Shown: positions 51,692-60,751, counted from the first letter of the stretch. The stretch: DNA of 64,000 nt from Curtobacterium sp. S6 (GCF_000710345.2 NZ_JHEL01000015.1:1426001-1490000); one strand, 5' to 3'. Notes: a model not told the origin generated them from the letters alone. Numbers and translations: made by a program.

Positions 51692-52618
51692 TCAGGCGAC
51701 CGTGGTGCGAGCGCCGCAGCTGAGGAGATACTTGCAGGTTCGGGAGGCGATCGGCAGCGGGACATCGAAGCTCTCCACGGGATACATGTCTTGCTCGACG
51801 ATTCCGAACAGGGGACGTTCCAGCCGTTCGGCCGCCTCGATTACGGCCCGGAGGTCGGGCAATCCCTGCGGGGGCTCGCACATCACACCGGCCGCCGTCG
51901 CGTCCTTGAACGTCTTGTCCTCGGCACGCACCGTGGCCAAGATGTCCGGATGCACCTGCTTGAGGTGGAGATATCCGATCCGCTCGGGGTATTTCTCGAT
52001 CAGTTCGACCGATGAGGCGCCGCCATATTCGGCGTGCCCGGTATCCAAGCAGAGGGTCACGAGCTTGGGATCCGTCATGGCTAGGAACTTCTCGATCTGT
52101 TCCATGGTCTCCACGTGGGAATCCGCGTGGGAATGGAACTGCTGGTACAACCCGAATTCGCGTTGCAGCCGCTCCCCCAGCTTGTCGTGGCCCTTACCGA
52201 GGGCCTCCCACTGCCAGTCCGTGAGGGTGCGGTCCTCCAGGGCCTCTCCGGTCTTGTCGTCACGCCACAGTGCCGGAATCACGACGACGTGGTGCGCCCC
52301 CATCTCGGCGGTGAGTTCGGCAACCTGGCGGGCAGGCTTCCACGCTTCCTCCCACTGATCGGCTCCGCGGTGGAAGGCCGTGAAGACGGTACCGGCGCTG
52401 ATCTTCAGATCGCGCTCCTTCAGCTCACGGGCAAGGGTCTGCGGATCGGCCGGAAGATACCCGTAAGGGCCCAGCTCGATCCACCGGTAGCCGGCCTCGG
52501 CCACCTCATCGAGGAATCGCTGCCAGGGGGTCTGGCGCTCGTCGTCGGGGAACCAGACACCCCAGGAATCGGGGGCGGTGCCGATGATGAGGTTGCGGTC
52601 GGACGTGTTCTCTGCCAT
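51692..52618 (-). CDS. IolE-like TIM barrel protein (inosose dehydratase candidate)
   Basis: 308 aa. N-terminal IGTAPDSWGVWFPDDERQ and YRWIELGPYGYLP are hallmarks of the actinobacterial IolE-type sugar isomerase/dehydratase group; QQFHSHADSHVET, LCLDTGHAEYGG and LHLKQVHPDIL supply the metal-site His, Asp and Glu. IolE dehydrates 2-keto-myo-inositol to the diketone cleaved by IolD. ATG 52618 has only a weak GAGAG upstream. It lies between iolA and iolG. The neighbouring isomerase genes (49588 and 58449) are less IolE-like, so this is the best candidate. Confidence 0.8.
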   Translation of the reverse strand: MAENTSDRNLIIGTAPDSWGVWFPDDERQTPWQRFLDEVAEAGYRWIELGPYGYLPADPQTLARELKERDLKISAGTVFTAFHRGADQWEEAWKPARQVAELTAEMGAHHVVVIPALWRDDKTGEALEDRTLTDWQWEALGKGHDKLGERLQREFGLYQQFHSHADSHVETMEQIEKFLAMTDPKLVTLCLDTGHAEYGGASSVELIEKYPERIGYLHLKQVHPDILATVRAEDKTFKDATAAGVMCEPPQGLPDLRAVIEAAERLERPLFGIVEQDMYPVESFDVPLPIASRTCKYLLSCGARTTVA

Positions 52619-52670
52619 TGGTGCTCTCGCTTTCACCGTTGAAAGTCTCGGTACAAAGTGCTGTGTGCGT

Positions 52671-52706
52671 GGTGCTCGGGCGTCGGCGCGCTGACGCCCG
52701 AGCACC
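52671..52706 (-). terminator. Stem-loop after iolA
   Basis: GGTGCTCGGGCGTC (52671-52684) and GACGCCCGAGCACC (52693-52706) form a perfect 14-bp stem with an 8-nt loop, 53 bp past the iolA stop and before the iolE-like gene. ACTTTGTAC (minus strand, 52659-52651) just beyond recalls the iol operator half-site. Confidence 0.65.
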
Positions 52707-52759
52707 GTGGTGCGGCCCTGTCCGGCCGCGAGTGCGGGAAGTGATTCCCGGATTCTCGA

Positions 52760-54265
52760 CTAGCTGTCGGAACTCGACGGGAACGCGAAGGACGCCCCGG
52801 ACAGCGACTTCGGCTCGGGCCACCGCTGGGTCACGACCTTGCCGCGGGTGTAGAACTTGACTCCGTCCGGCCCATAAATGTGGAGGTCCCCGAACAGGGA
52901 GTTCTTCCAACCGCCGAAGGAGTGCCAGGCCACCGGGACCGGCAACGGTACGTTGATGCCGATCATGCCGACCTGGACCTTGCGCTGGAAGGTCCGCGCA
53001 ACGGCACCGTTGGAGGTGAACACCGCGGTTCCGTTTCCGTACGGGTTGGCGTTGATGATGTCGATGGCTTCCTCGAGGGACTCGGCCCGAATCACCACGA
53101 GGACCGGCCCGAAGATCTCCTCGTCGTAGGCGCTCATCTCGCGGTTGACCTTGTCGAGAATGGTCGGCCCCACGAAGAAGCCCTCCTCGTGGTCCTTGAC
53201 GATGAGGTCTCGCCCGTCGAGAACCACGGCCGCGCCCGACTCCTGGGCCTCGCCCACGATCCGGGTGATCCGCTCCTTGGCGGCCGGGGTGATGACCGGA
53301 CCCATATCGGCGTCGGGGTCGGTACCCTCGGTGACCTTGATGCCCGCGGCCAGGTCTTTGACGCGAGAAACGACCTCGTCGGCGGCGTCGCCCACGGCGA
53401 CGGCCACCGAAATGGCCATGCAACGTTCACCGGCCGAACCGAAGGCCGCGGCGTTGAGGTGCTCGGCCGCGAGGCTCATGTCGGCGTCGGGCATGATCAC
53501 GGCGTGGTTCTTGGCGCCGCCAAGAGCCTGGACCCGCTTGCCGTTCTGGGTGCCGGTTTCGTAGACGTACTTGGCGATCGGGGTGGAGCCGACGAAGGAG
53601 ATGCCGTCGACGTCGGGGTGCGTGAGCAGTCCGTCCACCATCTCTTTGTCGCCGTGCAACACGTTGAAGACGCCGTCGGGAAGGCCGGCTTCCTTCCACA
53701 GCTTGGCGAGCAGCAACGAAGCGGAGGGGTCCCGCTCGGAGGGCTTGAGGATGAAGGCGTTGCCGGTCGCGATCGCCACCGGAGACATCCACAGCGGGAC
53801 CATCACCGGGAAGTTGAAGGGGGTAATACCCGCGACGACACCCAGCGGCTGGCGGAAGGAGAAAACGTCAAAGCCGGTGGATACCTGGTCCGAGTACTCG
53901 CCCTTGAGGTGCTCCGAAATGCCGCACGCGAATTCGATGACCTCGAGGCCGCGGGCGACCTCGCCGGCGGCGTCCGAGAGAACCTTGCCGTGCTCCGCTG
54001 TGATGATCCGGGCCAGCTCGTCCGTGTGGGCGTGCACGAGCTCTCGGAATTTGAAGAGGATGGCCGTCTTCTTGGCGATGGACAGGTCAGCCCATGCTTC
54101 GCTGGCCTTCTTGGCGGTGCTGACCGCGGCCTCCAGGTCGGACTGGTCCCCCAGGTGCAGGCTTCCCGTGGCCTGCCCCGTCGCGGGGTTGAAGACGTCC
54201 TGGCGACGTGCGCCCGAGCCGTCGACTTCCTGGCCATTGATGAAGTGCTTGATATCTGTGGTCAA
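52760..54265 (-). CDS. iolA: Methylmalonate-semialdehyde dehydrogenase (CoA-acylating)
   Basis: 501-aa aldehyde dehydrogenase of the MmsA type, turning malonate semialdehyde to acetyl-CoA and CO2 at the end of inositol breakdown. Visible: FINGQEVDGSGARR, PFNFPVMVPLWM, KPSERDPSAS, FVGSTPIAKYVYE, LGGAKNHAVIMPDAD (MmsA lacks the usual general-base Glu here) and AGERCMAIS with the catalytic Cys. TTG start at 54265 with GGAG six bases upstream. Lies 63 bp downstream of iolD and is followed by a stem-loop. Confidence 0.92.
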   Translation of the reverse strand: MTTDIKHFINGQEVDGSGARRQDVFNPATGQATGSLHLGDQSDLEAAVSTAKKASEAWADLSIAKKTAILFKFRELVHAHTDELARIITAEHGKVLSDAAGEVARGLEVIEFACGISEHLKGEYSDQVSTGFDVFSFRQPLGVVAGITPFNFPVMVPLWMSPVAIATGNAFILKPSERDPSASLLLAKLWKEAGLPDGVFNVLHGDKEMVDGLLTHPDVDGISFVGSTPIAKYVYETGTQNGKRVQALGGAKNHAVIMPDADMSLAAEHLNAAAFGSAGERCMAISVAVAVGDAADEVVSRVKDLAAGIKVTEGTDPDADMGPVITPAAKERITRIVGEAQESGAAVVLDGRDLIVKDHEEGFFVGPTILDKVNREMSAYDEEIFGPVLVVIRAESLEEAIDIINANPYGNGTAVFTSNGAVARTFQRKVQVGMIGINVPLPVPVAWHSFGGWKNSLFGDLHIYGPDGVKFYTRGKVVTQRWPEPKSLSGASFAFPSSSDS

Positions 54266-54328
54266 TTTCTTCTCCTCACGGTGTCCTGACGCAAGTCTTG
54301 CGCCGGCTGGTTGGTGAACAGTCTGCGT

Positions 54329-56260
54329 TTATCCCAGAAGGGGCTTCTGTGTGGATTTCTTGTCCTCGTACACGGCGTAGGCCTCCTGAGTGGACGAAAG
54401 CTCCGAGATGGAGGCGACGGGAACGTCCCACCACGATTCCGAGTCCGGCGCGTCGATCAGGGGATCGGAATCCACGTGAATCAGGATGGGGCCAGAGCCC
54501 TCCGGGGCGGCCTTGGCCTTTCGGACGGCTTCCTCGAGGTCCTCCCCGACCGAGTCGCCGGGGGCCACGCGAATCACGGAGACGCCGAGGGACTCGGCAT
54601 TGGTCGCCAGGTCGATGGGCAGGGTCTCGCCGGAATCGAAGGACTGTGTCTGGTCGTCGTGATACCGATATTTGGTTCCGAAGCGCTGCGAGCCCAGCGA
54701 CTCCGAGAGCGCGCCGATCGAGGCGTAACCGTGATTCTGGATCAACACCACGATGAGCTTGATGCCCTCGGCCACCGCCGTGACCAGTTCGGTGTGCATC
54801 ATCAGGTAGGAGCCGTCACCGACCATCACGACGACGTCGCGGTCGTCCTTCTGGTGCAGGCTCGCGCGCTTGACGCCCAAACCTCCGGCGATTTCGTAGC
54901 CCATGCAGGAGAACGCGTACTCGACGTGGTAGCCGTACTCGTCCTTGACCCGCCACAGCTTGTGGAGGTCCCCGGGCAACGAACCGGCCGCGCAGATCAC
55001 GACGTCGCGGTCGTCCATGACGCCGTTGACCCGGCCGATGATCTCGTTCTGGGACATCACCGGGCGGTAGCGCTCGGCGAAGGCGGCGTCCGCGATGCCG
55101 TCCCACCGCCGCTTCTCCGCGGCGACCTTCTCCGAGACCGCCTCCGAGACCTGGATCCCGGAGACAGCCCGGTTCATGGCCACGAGGGCCTTGCGGGCGT
55201 CCGCCACCACGGGGATCTGGGTGCCATTCTTATAGGCGTCGAAGGAAGCCACGTTGATGTTGACGAAGGAAACGTCGGGGTTTTGGAAGGCCGTGCGCGA
55301 GGCCGTCGTGAAGTCCTCGTAGCGCGTGCCGATGCCGATGATCAGGTCCGCCTCCGCGACCATCGCATTGGATGCGGTCGAACCGGTCGAGCCGACCGCT
55401 CCGAGGCACAGCGGGTGATCCCAATCCATGACGCCCACGGCCGCCTGCGTGTACGCCACCGGAATGCCGGTGGCTTCGGCAAACTTTCGCAGCTCGTCGG
55501 TCGCGAAGGCGTAGTGCACGCCGCCACCGGCGATGATCACCGGCTTCTCAGCGGAACGGATGGCCTCCATCGCCGCGCGGACGTCCTCCTCCTCGGCCTC
55601 GGGCCGGCGGATACGCCATTCCCTCTCGACGAAGAACTCTTCGGGAACGTCGATGCGCTCCGCCTGGACGTCCTGCGGGAGGGCGATGGTCACGGCGCCG
55701 GTCTCCACGGGGTCGGTGAGGACACGCATGCCGTTGAGCAACGAGGAATAGAGCTGTTCCGGCCTCCATACCCGATCGAAATATCGGGAGACCGGACGCA
55801 ACGTGTCGTTGACGGTGATGTCCCCCGAATCGGGGCGTTCGAGCTGTTGCAAGACCGGGTCGGTCGCCCGCGTCGCAAAGACATCCGAGGGGAACAGCAG
55901 AACCGGAAGCCTGTTGGTGGTCGCCAGGGCGGCGCCGGTGACCAGGTTGGTCGATCCCGGGCCGATCGACGTCGTGGAGGCGTAGGTGGCCCGCCGACGC
56001 ACGTGGCGGGCATATCCGGTGGCCTGATGCACCATGGCCTGCTCGTTGCGACCCTGGAAGTACGGCATGACGCTGGGGTCCTGCCCTTGGAATTGACGCA
56101 AGGCCTGGCCCACGCCGGCGACGTTGCCGTGCCCAAAGATGCCGAACATCCCCGGAATCGTCCGCTCCCGGTATTCCTCCGAACCAACGCGATCGACGGT
56201 GTACTGCCGGGACAGGAACTTCACGAGGGCCTGTCCCACGGTCATGGTCTGAGTAGTCAT
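54329..56260 (-). CDS. iolD: 3D-(3,5/4)-trihydroxycyclohexane-1,2-dione hydrolase
   Basis: 643-aa ThDP-dependent hydrolase that opens the inositol-derived diketone ring to 5-deoxy-glucuronate. Length matches IolD (about 640) and exceeds other ThDP enzymes. Visible: N-terminal pyrimidine-binding domain with FGIFGHGNVAGVGQAL and the catalytic-Glu region, SIGPGSTNLVTGAA, central Rossmann-like domain, and ThDP diphosphate motif GDGSYLMMHTELVTA through NHGYASIG. AAGAGG lies five bases before ATG 56260. It follows the aldolase gene by 21 bp. Confidence 0.94.
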   Translation of the reverse strand: MTTQTMTVGQALVKFLSRQYTVDRVGSEEYRERTIPGMFGIFGHGNVAGVGQALRQFQGQDPSVMPYFQGRNEQAMVHQATGYARHVRRRATYASTTSIGPGSTNLVTGAALATTNRLPVLLFPSDVFATRATDPVLQQLERPDSGDITVNDTLRPVSRYFDRVWRPEQLYSSLLNGMRVLTDPVETGAVTIALPQDVQAERIDVPEEFFVEREWRIRRPEAEEEDVRAAMEAIRSAEKPVIIAGGGVHYAFATDELRKFAEATGIPVAYTQAAVGVMDWDHPLCLGAVGSTGSTASNAMVAEADLIIGIGTRYEDFTTASRTAFQNPDVSFVNINVASFDAYKNGTQIPVVADARKALVAMNRAVSGIQVSEAVSEKVAAEKRRWDGIADAAFAERYRPVMSQNEIIGRVNGVMDDRDVVICAAGSLPGDLHKLWRVKDEYGYHVEYAFSCMGYEIAGGLGVKRASLHQKDDRDVVVMVGDGSYLMMHTELVTAVAEGIKLIVVLIQNHGYASIGALSESLGSQRFGTKYRYHDDQTQSFDSGETLPIDLATNAESLGVSVIRVAPGDSVGEDLEEAVRKAKAAPEGSGPILIHVDSDPLIDAPDSESWWDVPVASISELSSTQEAYAVYEDKKSTQKPLLG

Positions 56261-56281
56261 GAAAACCTCTTTCGATCCTCG

Positions 56282-57232
56282 TTAGTTGCTGCCGTCGCGC
56301 AGCAGCGATGCTGCGGTTTCGACGGCTCCGGCGACGTCGCCGTCCTCGGGATACAGCAGGGTCCGCCCCACGGTGAGCCCCTGGACCCCGGGAAGGGCCA
56401 AAGCATCCCGCCACGTCGAGAAGATCTCGTCCGGCGCGGCGGTGGGGTCCCCTCCCAACAGCACGGTGGGCAGGGTGGTCGCCGCAATGACGCGTTCCAT
56501 TTGGGGCACCACGGGCAGTTTCATCCAGGTGTACGCGCTCGAGGCGCCCAGGGATGAGGCGATACCGACGGACTTGACCACGGCATCGGTGCTCAGATCG
56601 TTGACGATCGTGCCGTTGCGGGTGGTCGAGATGAACGGCTCGACCATCGCGTAGAGGCCGCGTGCGGCAAGCTCGTCGACAGCACGGGCGGTGGCTTCGA
56701 GGGTCGCGGTGGTGTTCTCGTCCCCGTAGTGGATGCGGGTCAGCATTTTGCCGCCGTCCGCGCCCACCGCACGCAACGCCTCGGCGTTGTGGGCCGTGAA
56801 GCGGTCGTCGATCTCGTTGACCAGGCCGGAGAGCCCACCGCGGTTCATCGAACCGAACACGAGCTTCCCGTCCAGCGCGCCGAGCAACAGGAGGTCGTCC
56901 AAGACGTCCGGCGAGGCCAAGACGCCGTCCACCGCGGGATTCTGGAGGGCCACGCGCAACCGGTCGAGCAGGTCCTTCCGGTCGGCCATGGCCTGGCCGT
57001 CGCCCCTGACCTTAAGCGCTCCTCGGGCCGGGTGATCGGCGGCGAGGATGAAATTCTGCCGTCCGTAGACCACCCCGGGGTGGCGGGTGCGGGCGTTGGC
57101 CGCGCGCTGGACGGCACCCGGGTCTTCCAAGCGGAGCTGCGTCAGCTGCTCGTAACGCCGGGGATCGCCCGAGCCGATCTCCGGCTGGTCGAATGAGGGC
57201 AGGCTGCCCTCCTGTGCTGGGTGGTTGCTCAT
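56282..57232 (-). CDS. Cgl0158-family (beta/alpha)8 aldolase of the iol cluster
   Basis: 316-aa class I aldolase-type barrel, a family regularly found next to iolC in actinobacterial inositol clusters. Visible: FILAADHPARGALKVRG, VDGVLASPDVLDDLLLLGAL, FGSMNRGGLSGL, ARGLYAMVEPF and a Schiff-base candidate lysine in YTWMKLPVVPQMERV (about 243). It likely cleaves 2-deoxy-5-keto-gluconate 6-phosphate to malonate semialdehyde and dihydroxyacetone phosphate, the IolJ reaction; that role is inferred from context. ATG 57232 overlaps iolC (ATGA). Confidence 0.82.
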   Translation of the reverse strand: MSNHPAQEGSLPSFDQPEIGSGDPRRYEQLTQLRLEDPGAVQRAANARTRHPGVVYGRQNFILAADHPARGALKVRGDGQAMADRKDLLDRLRVALQNPAVDGVLASPDVLDDLLLLGALDGKLVFGSMNRGGLSGLVNEIDDRFTAHNAEALRAVGADGGKMLTRIHYGDENTTATLEATARAVDELAARGLYAMVEPFISTTRNGTIVNDLSTDAVVKSVGIASSLGASSAYTWMKLPVVPQMERVIAATTLPTVLLGGDPTAAPDEIFSTWRDALALPGVQGLTVGRTLLYPEDGDVAGAVETAASLLRDGSN

Positions 57233-58203
57233 GCGTCGAAGCCCCTTCCGCGTTCGTTGAGAAGGCCGAGCACCTCGTCCGTGGTCGGCATGTCTTCCGA
57301 GCAGGCGATGCGCGAGGCAACGATCGCGCCGGCCGCGTTGGCGAAGTCGAGAACGTGCTGGAGTGACCAGCCAGAGAGGATCCCGTGGCAGAACGCGCCG
57401 CCGAAGGAGTCGCCGGCTCCGAGGCCGTTCAAGGTCTCCACGGCCACGGGTTCGGAGATCACGGTTTCGTTCGCTGTCTTGGCCATGACGCCCTGCGAGC
57501 CCATCTTGACGACCGCGATCTTGACGCCGGCCTCAAGCAGGCGATCCGCCTGCTCCTCCGGTGAGCCGTCGCCAACCGCGACGGCGCACTCCTCGCGATT
57601 TCCGATCGCGATGGTGACGTGCTTGAGGTTCTCGGTGACCTGGGCGGTCGCGTCCTCGATGGAGTCCCAGAACATGGGCCGGTAGTCGAGGTCCAAGATG
57701 GTGTGCTGACCCTCGCCGAGCTCCTCGCGGGGGCGTGCCTCGTGAGCCTTCAGCTGGGCCGTTCGACTCGGATCCTGGCAGAGCCCCGTCACCGTGGACC
57801 AGAAGACGGTCGCTTCCTTGACCGCCTGGGTGTCGACCTCGTCCGGTTCGATGTTGAGATCCGGCGCGGTGGGGAATCGACCGTAGAAGTAGAGGGGAAA
57901 GTCTTCGGGGGGCATGATGGCGCAAAAGGTCGCCGGGGTCTGCAGGCCTGCTACCGGGCTGACATGGGCGTCGTCGACGCCGTAACGCTTCAATTCTCGG
58001 TGGAGGTACTCGCCGAACGGGTCATCGCCGGTGCGGGTGATGACTGCGGACTTTCTGCCGTGCTTTGCGGCGGCCACCGCGACGTTTGAAGGCGACCCGC
58101 CCAAGTACTTGCCGAAGGAAGTCACCTCTTCCAGGCCGACACCGATGTCGTTGGGGTAGATATCCACGCTGATTCTTCCCATGGTGAGCAGGTCATAGCT
58201 CAT
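57229..58203 (-). CDS. iolC: 5-Dehydro-2-deoxygluconokinase
   Basis: 324-aa pfkB/ribokinase-family kinase that phosphorylates 2-deoxy-5-keto-gluconate. Visible: LTMGRISVDIYP (N-terminal), GGSPSNVAVAAAKHG (substrate), and the ATP/anion-hole motif NGLGAGDSFGGAFCHG with the catalytic Asp (about residue 270). GGAAGGA lies 11 bases before ATG 58203; an in-frame upstream stretch to 58257 adds no family sequence. First gene of the minus-strand iol run; an operator-like repeat sits upstream at 58323-58356. Confidence 0.92.
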   Translation of the reverse strand: MSYDLLTMGRISVDIYPNDIGVGLEEVTSFGKYLGGSPSNVAVAAAKHGRKSAVITRTGDDPFGEYLHRELKRYGVDDAHVSPVAGLQTPATFCAIMPPEDFPLYFYGRFPTAPDLNIEPDEVDTQAVKEATVFWSTVTGLCQDPSRTAQLKAHEARPREELGEGQHTILDLDYRPMFWDSIEDATAQVTENLKHVTIAIGNREECAVAVGDGSPEEQADRLLEAGVKIAVVKMGSQGVMAKTANETVISEPVAVETLNGLGAGDSFGGAFCHGILSGWSLQHVLDFANAAGAIVASRIACSEDMPTTDEVLGLLNERGRGFDA

Positions 58204-58322
58204 TGGCTGGCCGGTCCTTCCCGTGGCTCCTGGTCGGTCACAGCGTCGGCGCCCCACCTCTCTACCGGGTAGGACTCGCCGTCAGTGTGTTCCGTCTTAC
58301 GTATCCAAGAGTGCATCACCAC

Positions 58323-58356
58323 ACTTTGTCCTGTCAATGTTTTGTACTGACAAAGT
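58323..58356. promoter_or_regulatory. iol operator candidate: ACTTTGTC/GACAAAGT repeat
   Basis: ACTTTGTC (58323-58330) and GACAAAGT (58349-58356) are perfect 8-bp inverted repeats with 18 bp between; a second pair TGTCA/TGACA is nested inside. It is in the divergent region between iolC and the plus-strand isomerase, and shares TTTGTCCT(G/A)TCA with the repeat at 50587-50616. Confidence 0.6.
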
Positions 58357-58448
58357 ATGTTTTGGTCGGTAGCCTGTTGTGACCGGGGATACCTTTCGAC
58401 CGCCGAGAGGGTCTCGCCTCCCATCAGCCAGAGCACAAGGAGTCCACC

Positions 58449-59462
58449 ATGAAGCTGGGCGTTTACAACGCGATCTTGCACCACCTGCCCCTCGACGACG
58501 CCCTCGCGGAGGTCTCCCGCCTGGGCCTCGACGGCGTCGAGGTCAACTCCGGCGGCTTCTTGCCGCCCACGCACCTCCCGATCGACGACATCCTTGCCAG
58601 CGATGCCGCCGCCACCGCATATCGCCGCCGCTTCGCCGACCACGGCCTCGACATTCTGGGGCTGAATTGCAACGGGAATCCGTTGAATCCGGATCCGGCC
58701 ATCGGCCCCGAGGATGCGGAAGATATCCGCAAGTCGATTCGTGCCGCCGCGGCCCTCGGCCAGAAGCGCGTGGTGACGATGTCGGGTCTGCCCGGCACGG
58801 ACCCGCAGGGCCGCTACCCCGCGTGGAACGTCAACACGTGGGGATCCCACGCCCTCGACTCTTTGGAATGGCAGTGGGACCAGGCCTCAGAATTTTGGTC
58901 CGAGATCGACCAGTTGGCCAGGGAACACGACGTCAAGGTCGCCCTGGAGCTGCACCCACAGAACCTGGTCTTCAATCCGCCGACCGCCCGCCGCCTGGTG
59001 GAACGCATCGGGGCCACGAACGTCGGCGTCGAACTAGATGCCTCGCACCTCTTCTGGCAGCAGATGGATCCCATCGCCTGCGTTCGGTGGCTGGGCCCCC
59101 TCGTGTTCCACGCCGCCGCGAAGGACGTGCGCATCAATCGCGAGAACGCGGAAATCTACGGCGTGCTCGACGAGCGGTTCCGCCGGATGGGCGAAGATGA
59201 GCAGAGGACCAACATGGGCGGCGACGAATACGTCAACGCCTGGCCCACGGACTCCGCGTGGGACTTCGTGGCCGTCGGAATTGGCCACGACGCCGAGTAC
59301 TGGGCCGAATTCCTGCGGGCGCTGGCCGAGGTCGAGCAACAGACCGGCGAAGACATCAGCGTCAACATCGAACACGAGGACACCTCGATGGGGCCGATCG
59401 AAGGGCTGGAGTACGCAACCTCGACACTCTTCGACGCCGCGCGGCAGGCGGGGGTCCGGTAG
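58449..59462 (+). CDS. Sugar phosphate isomerase/epimerase (divergent iol gene)
   Basis: 337-aa xylose-isomerase-like TIM barrel. Visible: MKLGVYNAILHHLPLDDAL, LGLDGVEVNSGGFLP, ALELHPQNLVFNP (metal Glu), GVELDASHLFWQQMD (metal Asp/His), FHAAAKDVRINRENAEIYG and VNIEHEDTSMGP (metal Glu). AAGGAG lies six bases before ATG 58449. Divergent from iolC with a shared operator candidate, so it is probably co-regulated; it may interconvert inositol isomers or inososes. A 13-bp stem-loop follows. Confidence 0.85.
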   Translation: MKLGVYNAILHHLPLDDALAEVSRLGLDGVEVNSGGFLPPTHLPIDDILASDAAATAYRRRFADHGLDILGLNCNGNPLNPDPAIGPEDAEDIRKSIRAAAALGQKRVVTMSGLPGTDPQGRYPAWNVNTWGSHALDSLEWQWDQASEFWSEIDQLAREHDVKVALELHPQNLVFNPPTARRLVERIGATNVGVELDASHLFWQQMDPIACVRWLGPLVFHAAAKDVRINRENAEIYGVLDERFRRMGEDEQRTNMGGDEYVNAWPTDSAWDFVAVGIGHDAEYWAEFLRALAEVEQQTGEDISVNIEHEDTSMGPIEGLEYATSTLFDAARQAGVR

Positions 59463-59483
59463 GTCAACCGGCCTTTCGCACCG

Positions 59484-59533
59484 GGGAAGGGGTGCCGCCC
59501 CATGCGCCAATGCGACGGGTGGCACCCCTTCCC
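59484..59533 (+). terminator. Terminator of the divergent isomerase gene
   Basis: GGGAAGGGGTGCC (59484-59496) and GGCACCCCTTCCC (59521-59533) pair perfectly over 13 bp with a 24-nt loop, 21 bp after the isomerase stop. Confidence 0.7.
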
Positions 59534-59605
59534 GACGATTCACCGCGGCGGCGAGATCTTGCGCAAGATATTGCCACTGAGTATTTCCTTGCCGGTGCCT
59601 GGACA

Positions 59606-59611
59606 TATACT
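59606..59611 (+). promoter_or_regulatory. Promoter -10 of the first DUF4190-like gene
   Basis: TATACT in the context CCTGGACATATACTCGGGG. An almost identical CCTGGATATATACTC stands at the same relative place before the third paralogue (-10 at 60671-60676), so the promoter was duplicated with the gene. No good -35 is seen. Confidence 0.45.
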
Positions 59612-59685
59612 CGGGGCAAGCCCTCAGGGGCGTTACACCTAGTCAAAGAGCACCCCGCGGTGCATTCGTTGTGAAAGTTGTCCGG

Positions 59686-60114
59686 ATGAGCATGTACCCG
59701 CAGGACCCCAACCAGGGACCGTCATACCAGCAATACCAGGGTCAGCCGTATCAACAGTCGCCGTACTACCCGAACAACCAGTACTACGGTCAGCCACCTG
59801 CGCCCCAGAAGAACAACATCATGTCCATTCTGGGCTTTATCTTCGCCATACTCGGCATCGTCTTCTGGTGGATCCCCTTCTTTGGGGCCCTCATGGCCAT
59901 CGCGGGAGTGGTGCTCTCGGGCATCGCCCTGAGCCGGCGCGAGCTGAAGGGGCTGTCCATTGCGGGCGTCGGCGGCGTTGCGGTTATCATCGCGATTCTC
60001 TGGACCATCCTCTATATCGCCAGCGTCGCGAGCCACAACTCGTCGACAACGTCATACAACGCCGCAGCTTCGGTCTCTTCTTCGGTAGTTTCGGAGCAGG
60101 CCCCGTCGATCTAA
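59686..60114 (+). CDS. DUF4190-like small membrane protein, paralogue 1
   Basis: 142 aa: a Gln/Tyr/Pro-rich cytoplasmic start (MYPQDPNQGPSYQQYQGQP region, about 3-45), two hydrophobic helices (ILGFIFAILGIVFWWIPFFG and ALMAIAGVVLSGIALSRREL) and a third (VAVIIAILWTILYIASVA), then a short Ser-rich tail. The helix pair with ALSRRELKGLSIAG is typical of DUF4190. ATG 59686 has GAAAG eight bases upstream; ATG 59692 is the start conserved in all three paralogues. Function unknown; such proteins are common in actinobacterial envelopes. Confidence 0.75.
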   Translation: MSMYPQDPNQGPSYQQYQGQPYQQSPYYPNNQYYGQPPAPQKNNIMSILGFIFAILGIVFWWIPFFGALMAIAGVVLSGIALSRRELKGLSIAGVGGVAVIIAILWTILYIASVASHNSSTTSYNAAASVSSSVVSEQAPSI

Positions 60115-60147
60115 ATCGGCTCCCACGCGGAAGGTAGTCGGAAGAGC

Positions 60148-60504
60148 ATGCACCCCCACGACCCCCACCAGGGACCGCCGCGCTGGCAACAAGGCCAGCC
60201 GTATCAACAGCCCCCGTATCACCCCAACGACCCACACCAAAGCCCTCCACAGGAACGCCAGAGCAATAATGTCCTATGCCTTCTGGGGTTCATCTTGGCC
60301 GTACTCGGTCTCGTGGTGTGGCGGATTCCGGTATTCGACTTCATCCTTGCGGCCGCGGGCGTCGTGCTCTCCTCCATCGCCTTAGCCCGGCACGAGATTA
60401 AAGGCCTGTCCATCGCGGGCATCTGCGTTGGCGGGGTGGGCGCGCTACTCGGGCTCTTTTGGTCGGTCGCCCTGATCATTAGCGTCGGCACCACATACAC
60501 CTAA
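60148..60504 (+). CDS. DUF4190-like small membrane protein, paralogue 2
   Basis: 118 aa, same plan as paralogue 1: Pro/Gln-rich start (MHPHDPHQGPPRWQQGQP), helix pair (LLGFILAVLGLVVWRIPVFD, then FILAAAGVVLSSIALARHEI) and KGLSIAGICVGGVGALLGLF. It lies 33 bp after paralogue 1. The position of the first ATG in the other copies reads AAG here, so only the second ATG (60148) remains. It may be co-transcribed with paralogue 1; no separate promoter is seen. Confidence 0.7.
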   Translation: MHPHDPHQGPPRWQQGQPYQQPPYHPNDPHQSPPQERQSNNVLCLLGFILAVLGLVVWRIPVFDFILAAAGVVLSSIALARHEIKGLSIAGICVGGVGALLGLFWSVALIISVGTTYT

Positions 60505-60670
60505 GCCGCACATCCCATCGGCGATAACCCCCAAGGCGTACCGCTCCCTGCACTTTCGACTTCGGAAGAGCCTTGACGTCACCCCATGAGCACACAAAGA
60601 CTCTGATATCCGAAACTTCCCAGAGAGCAACATCTCATAACCTGGCTATTACCTTTCTACTTCCTGGATA

Positions 60671-60676
60671 TATACT
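60671..60676 (+). promoter_or_regulatory. Promoter -10 of the third DUF4190-like gene
   Basis: TATACT within CCTGGATATATACTCC, matching the promoter of paralogue 1. Confidence 0.45.
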
Positions 60677-60751
60677 CCTAATCCGGGGTGTCGAGGTGAT
60701 ATCTCAGGTCAGAGCCCCTTTCGGGTGGCTCCCGTTCTGAAAGTTGTTCGG

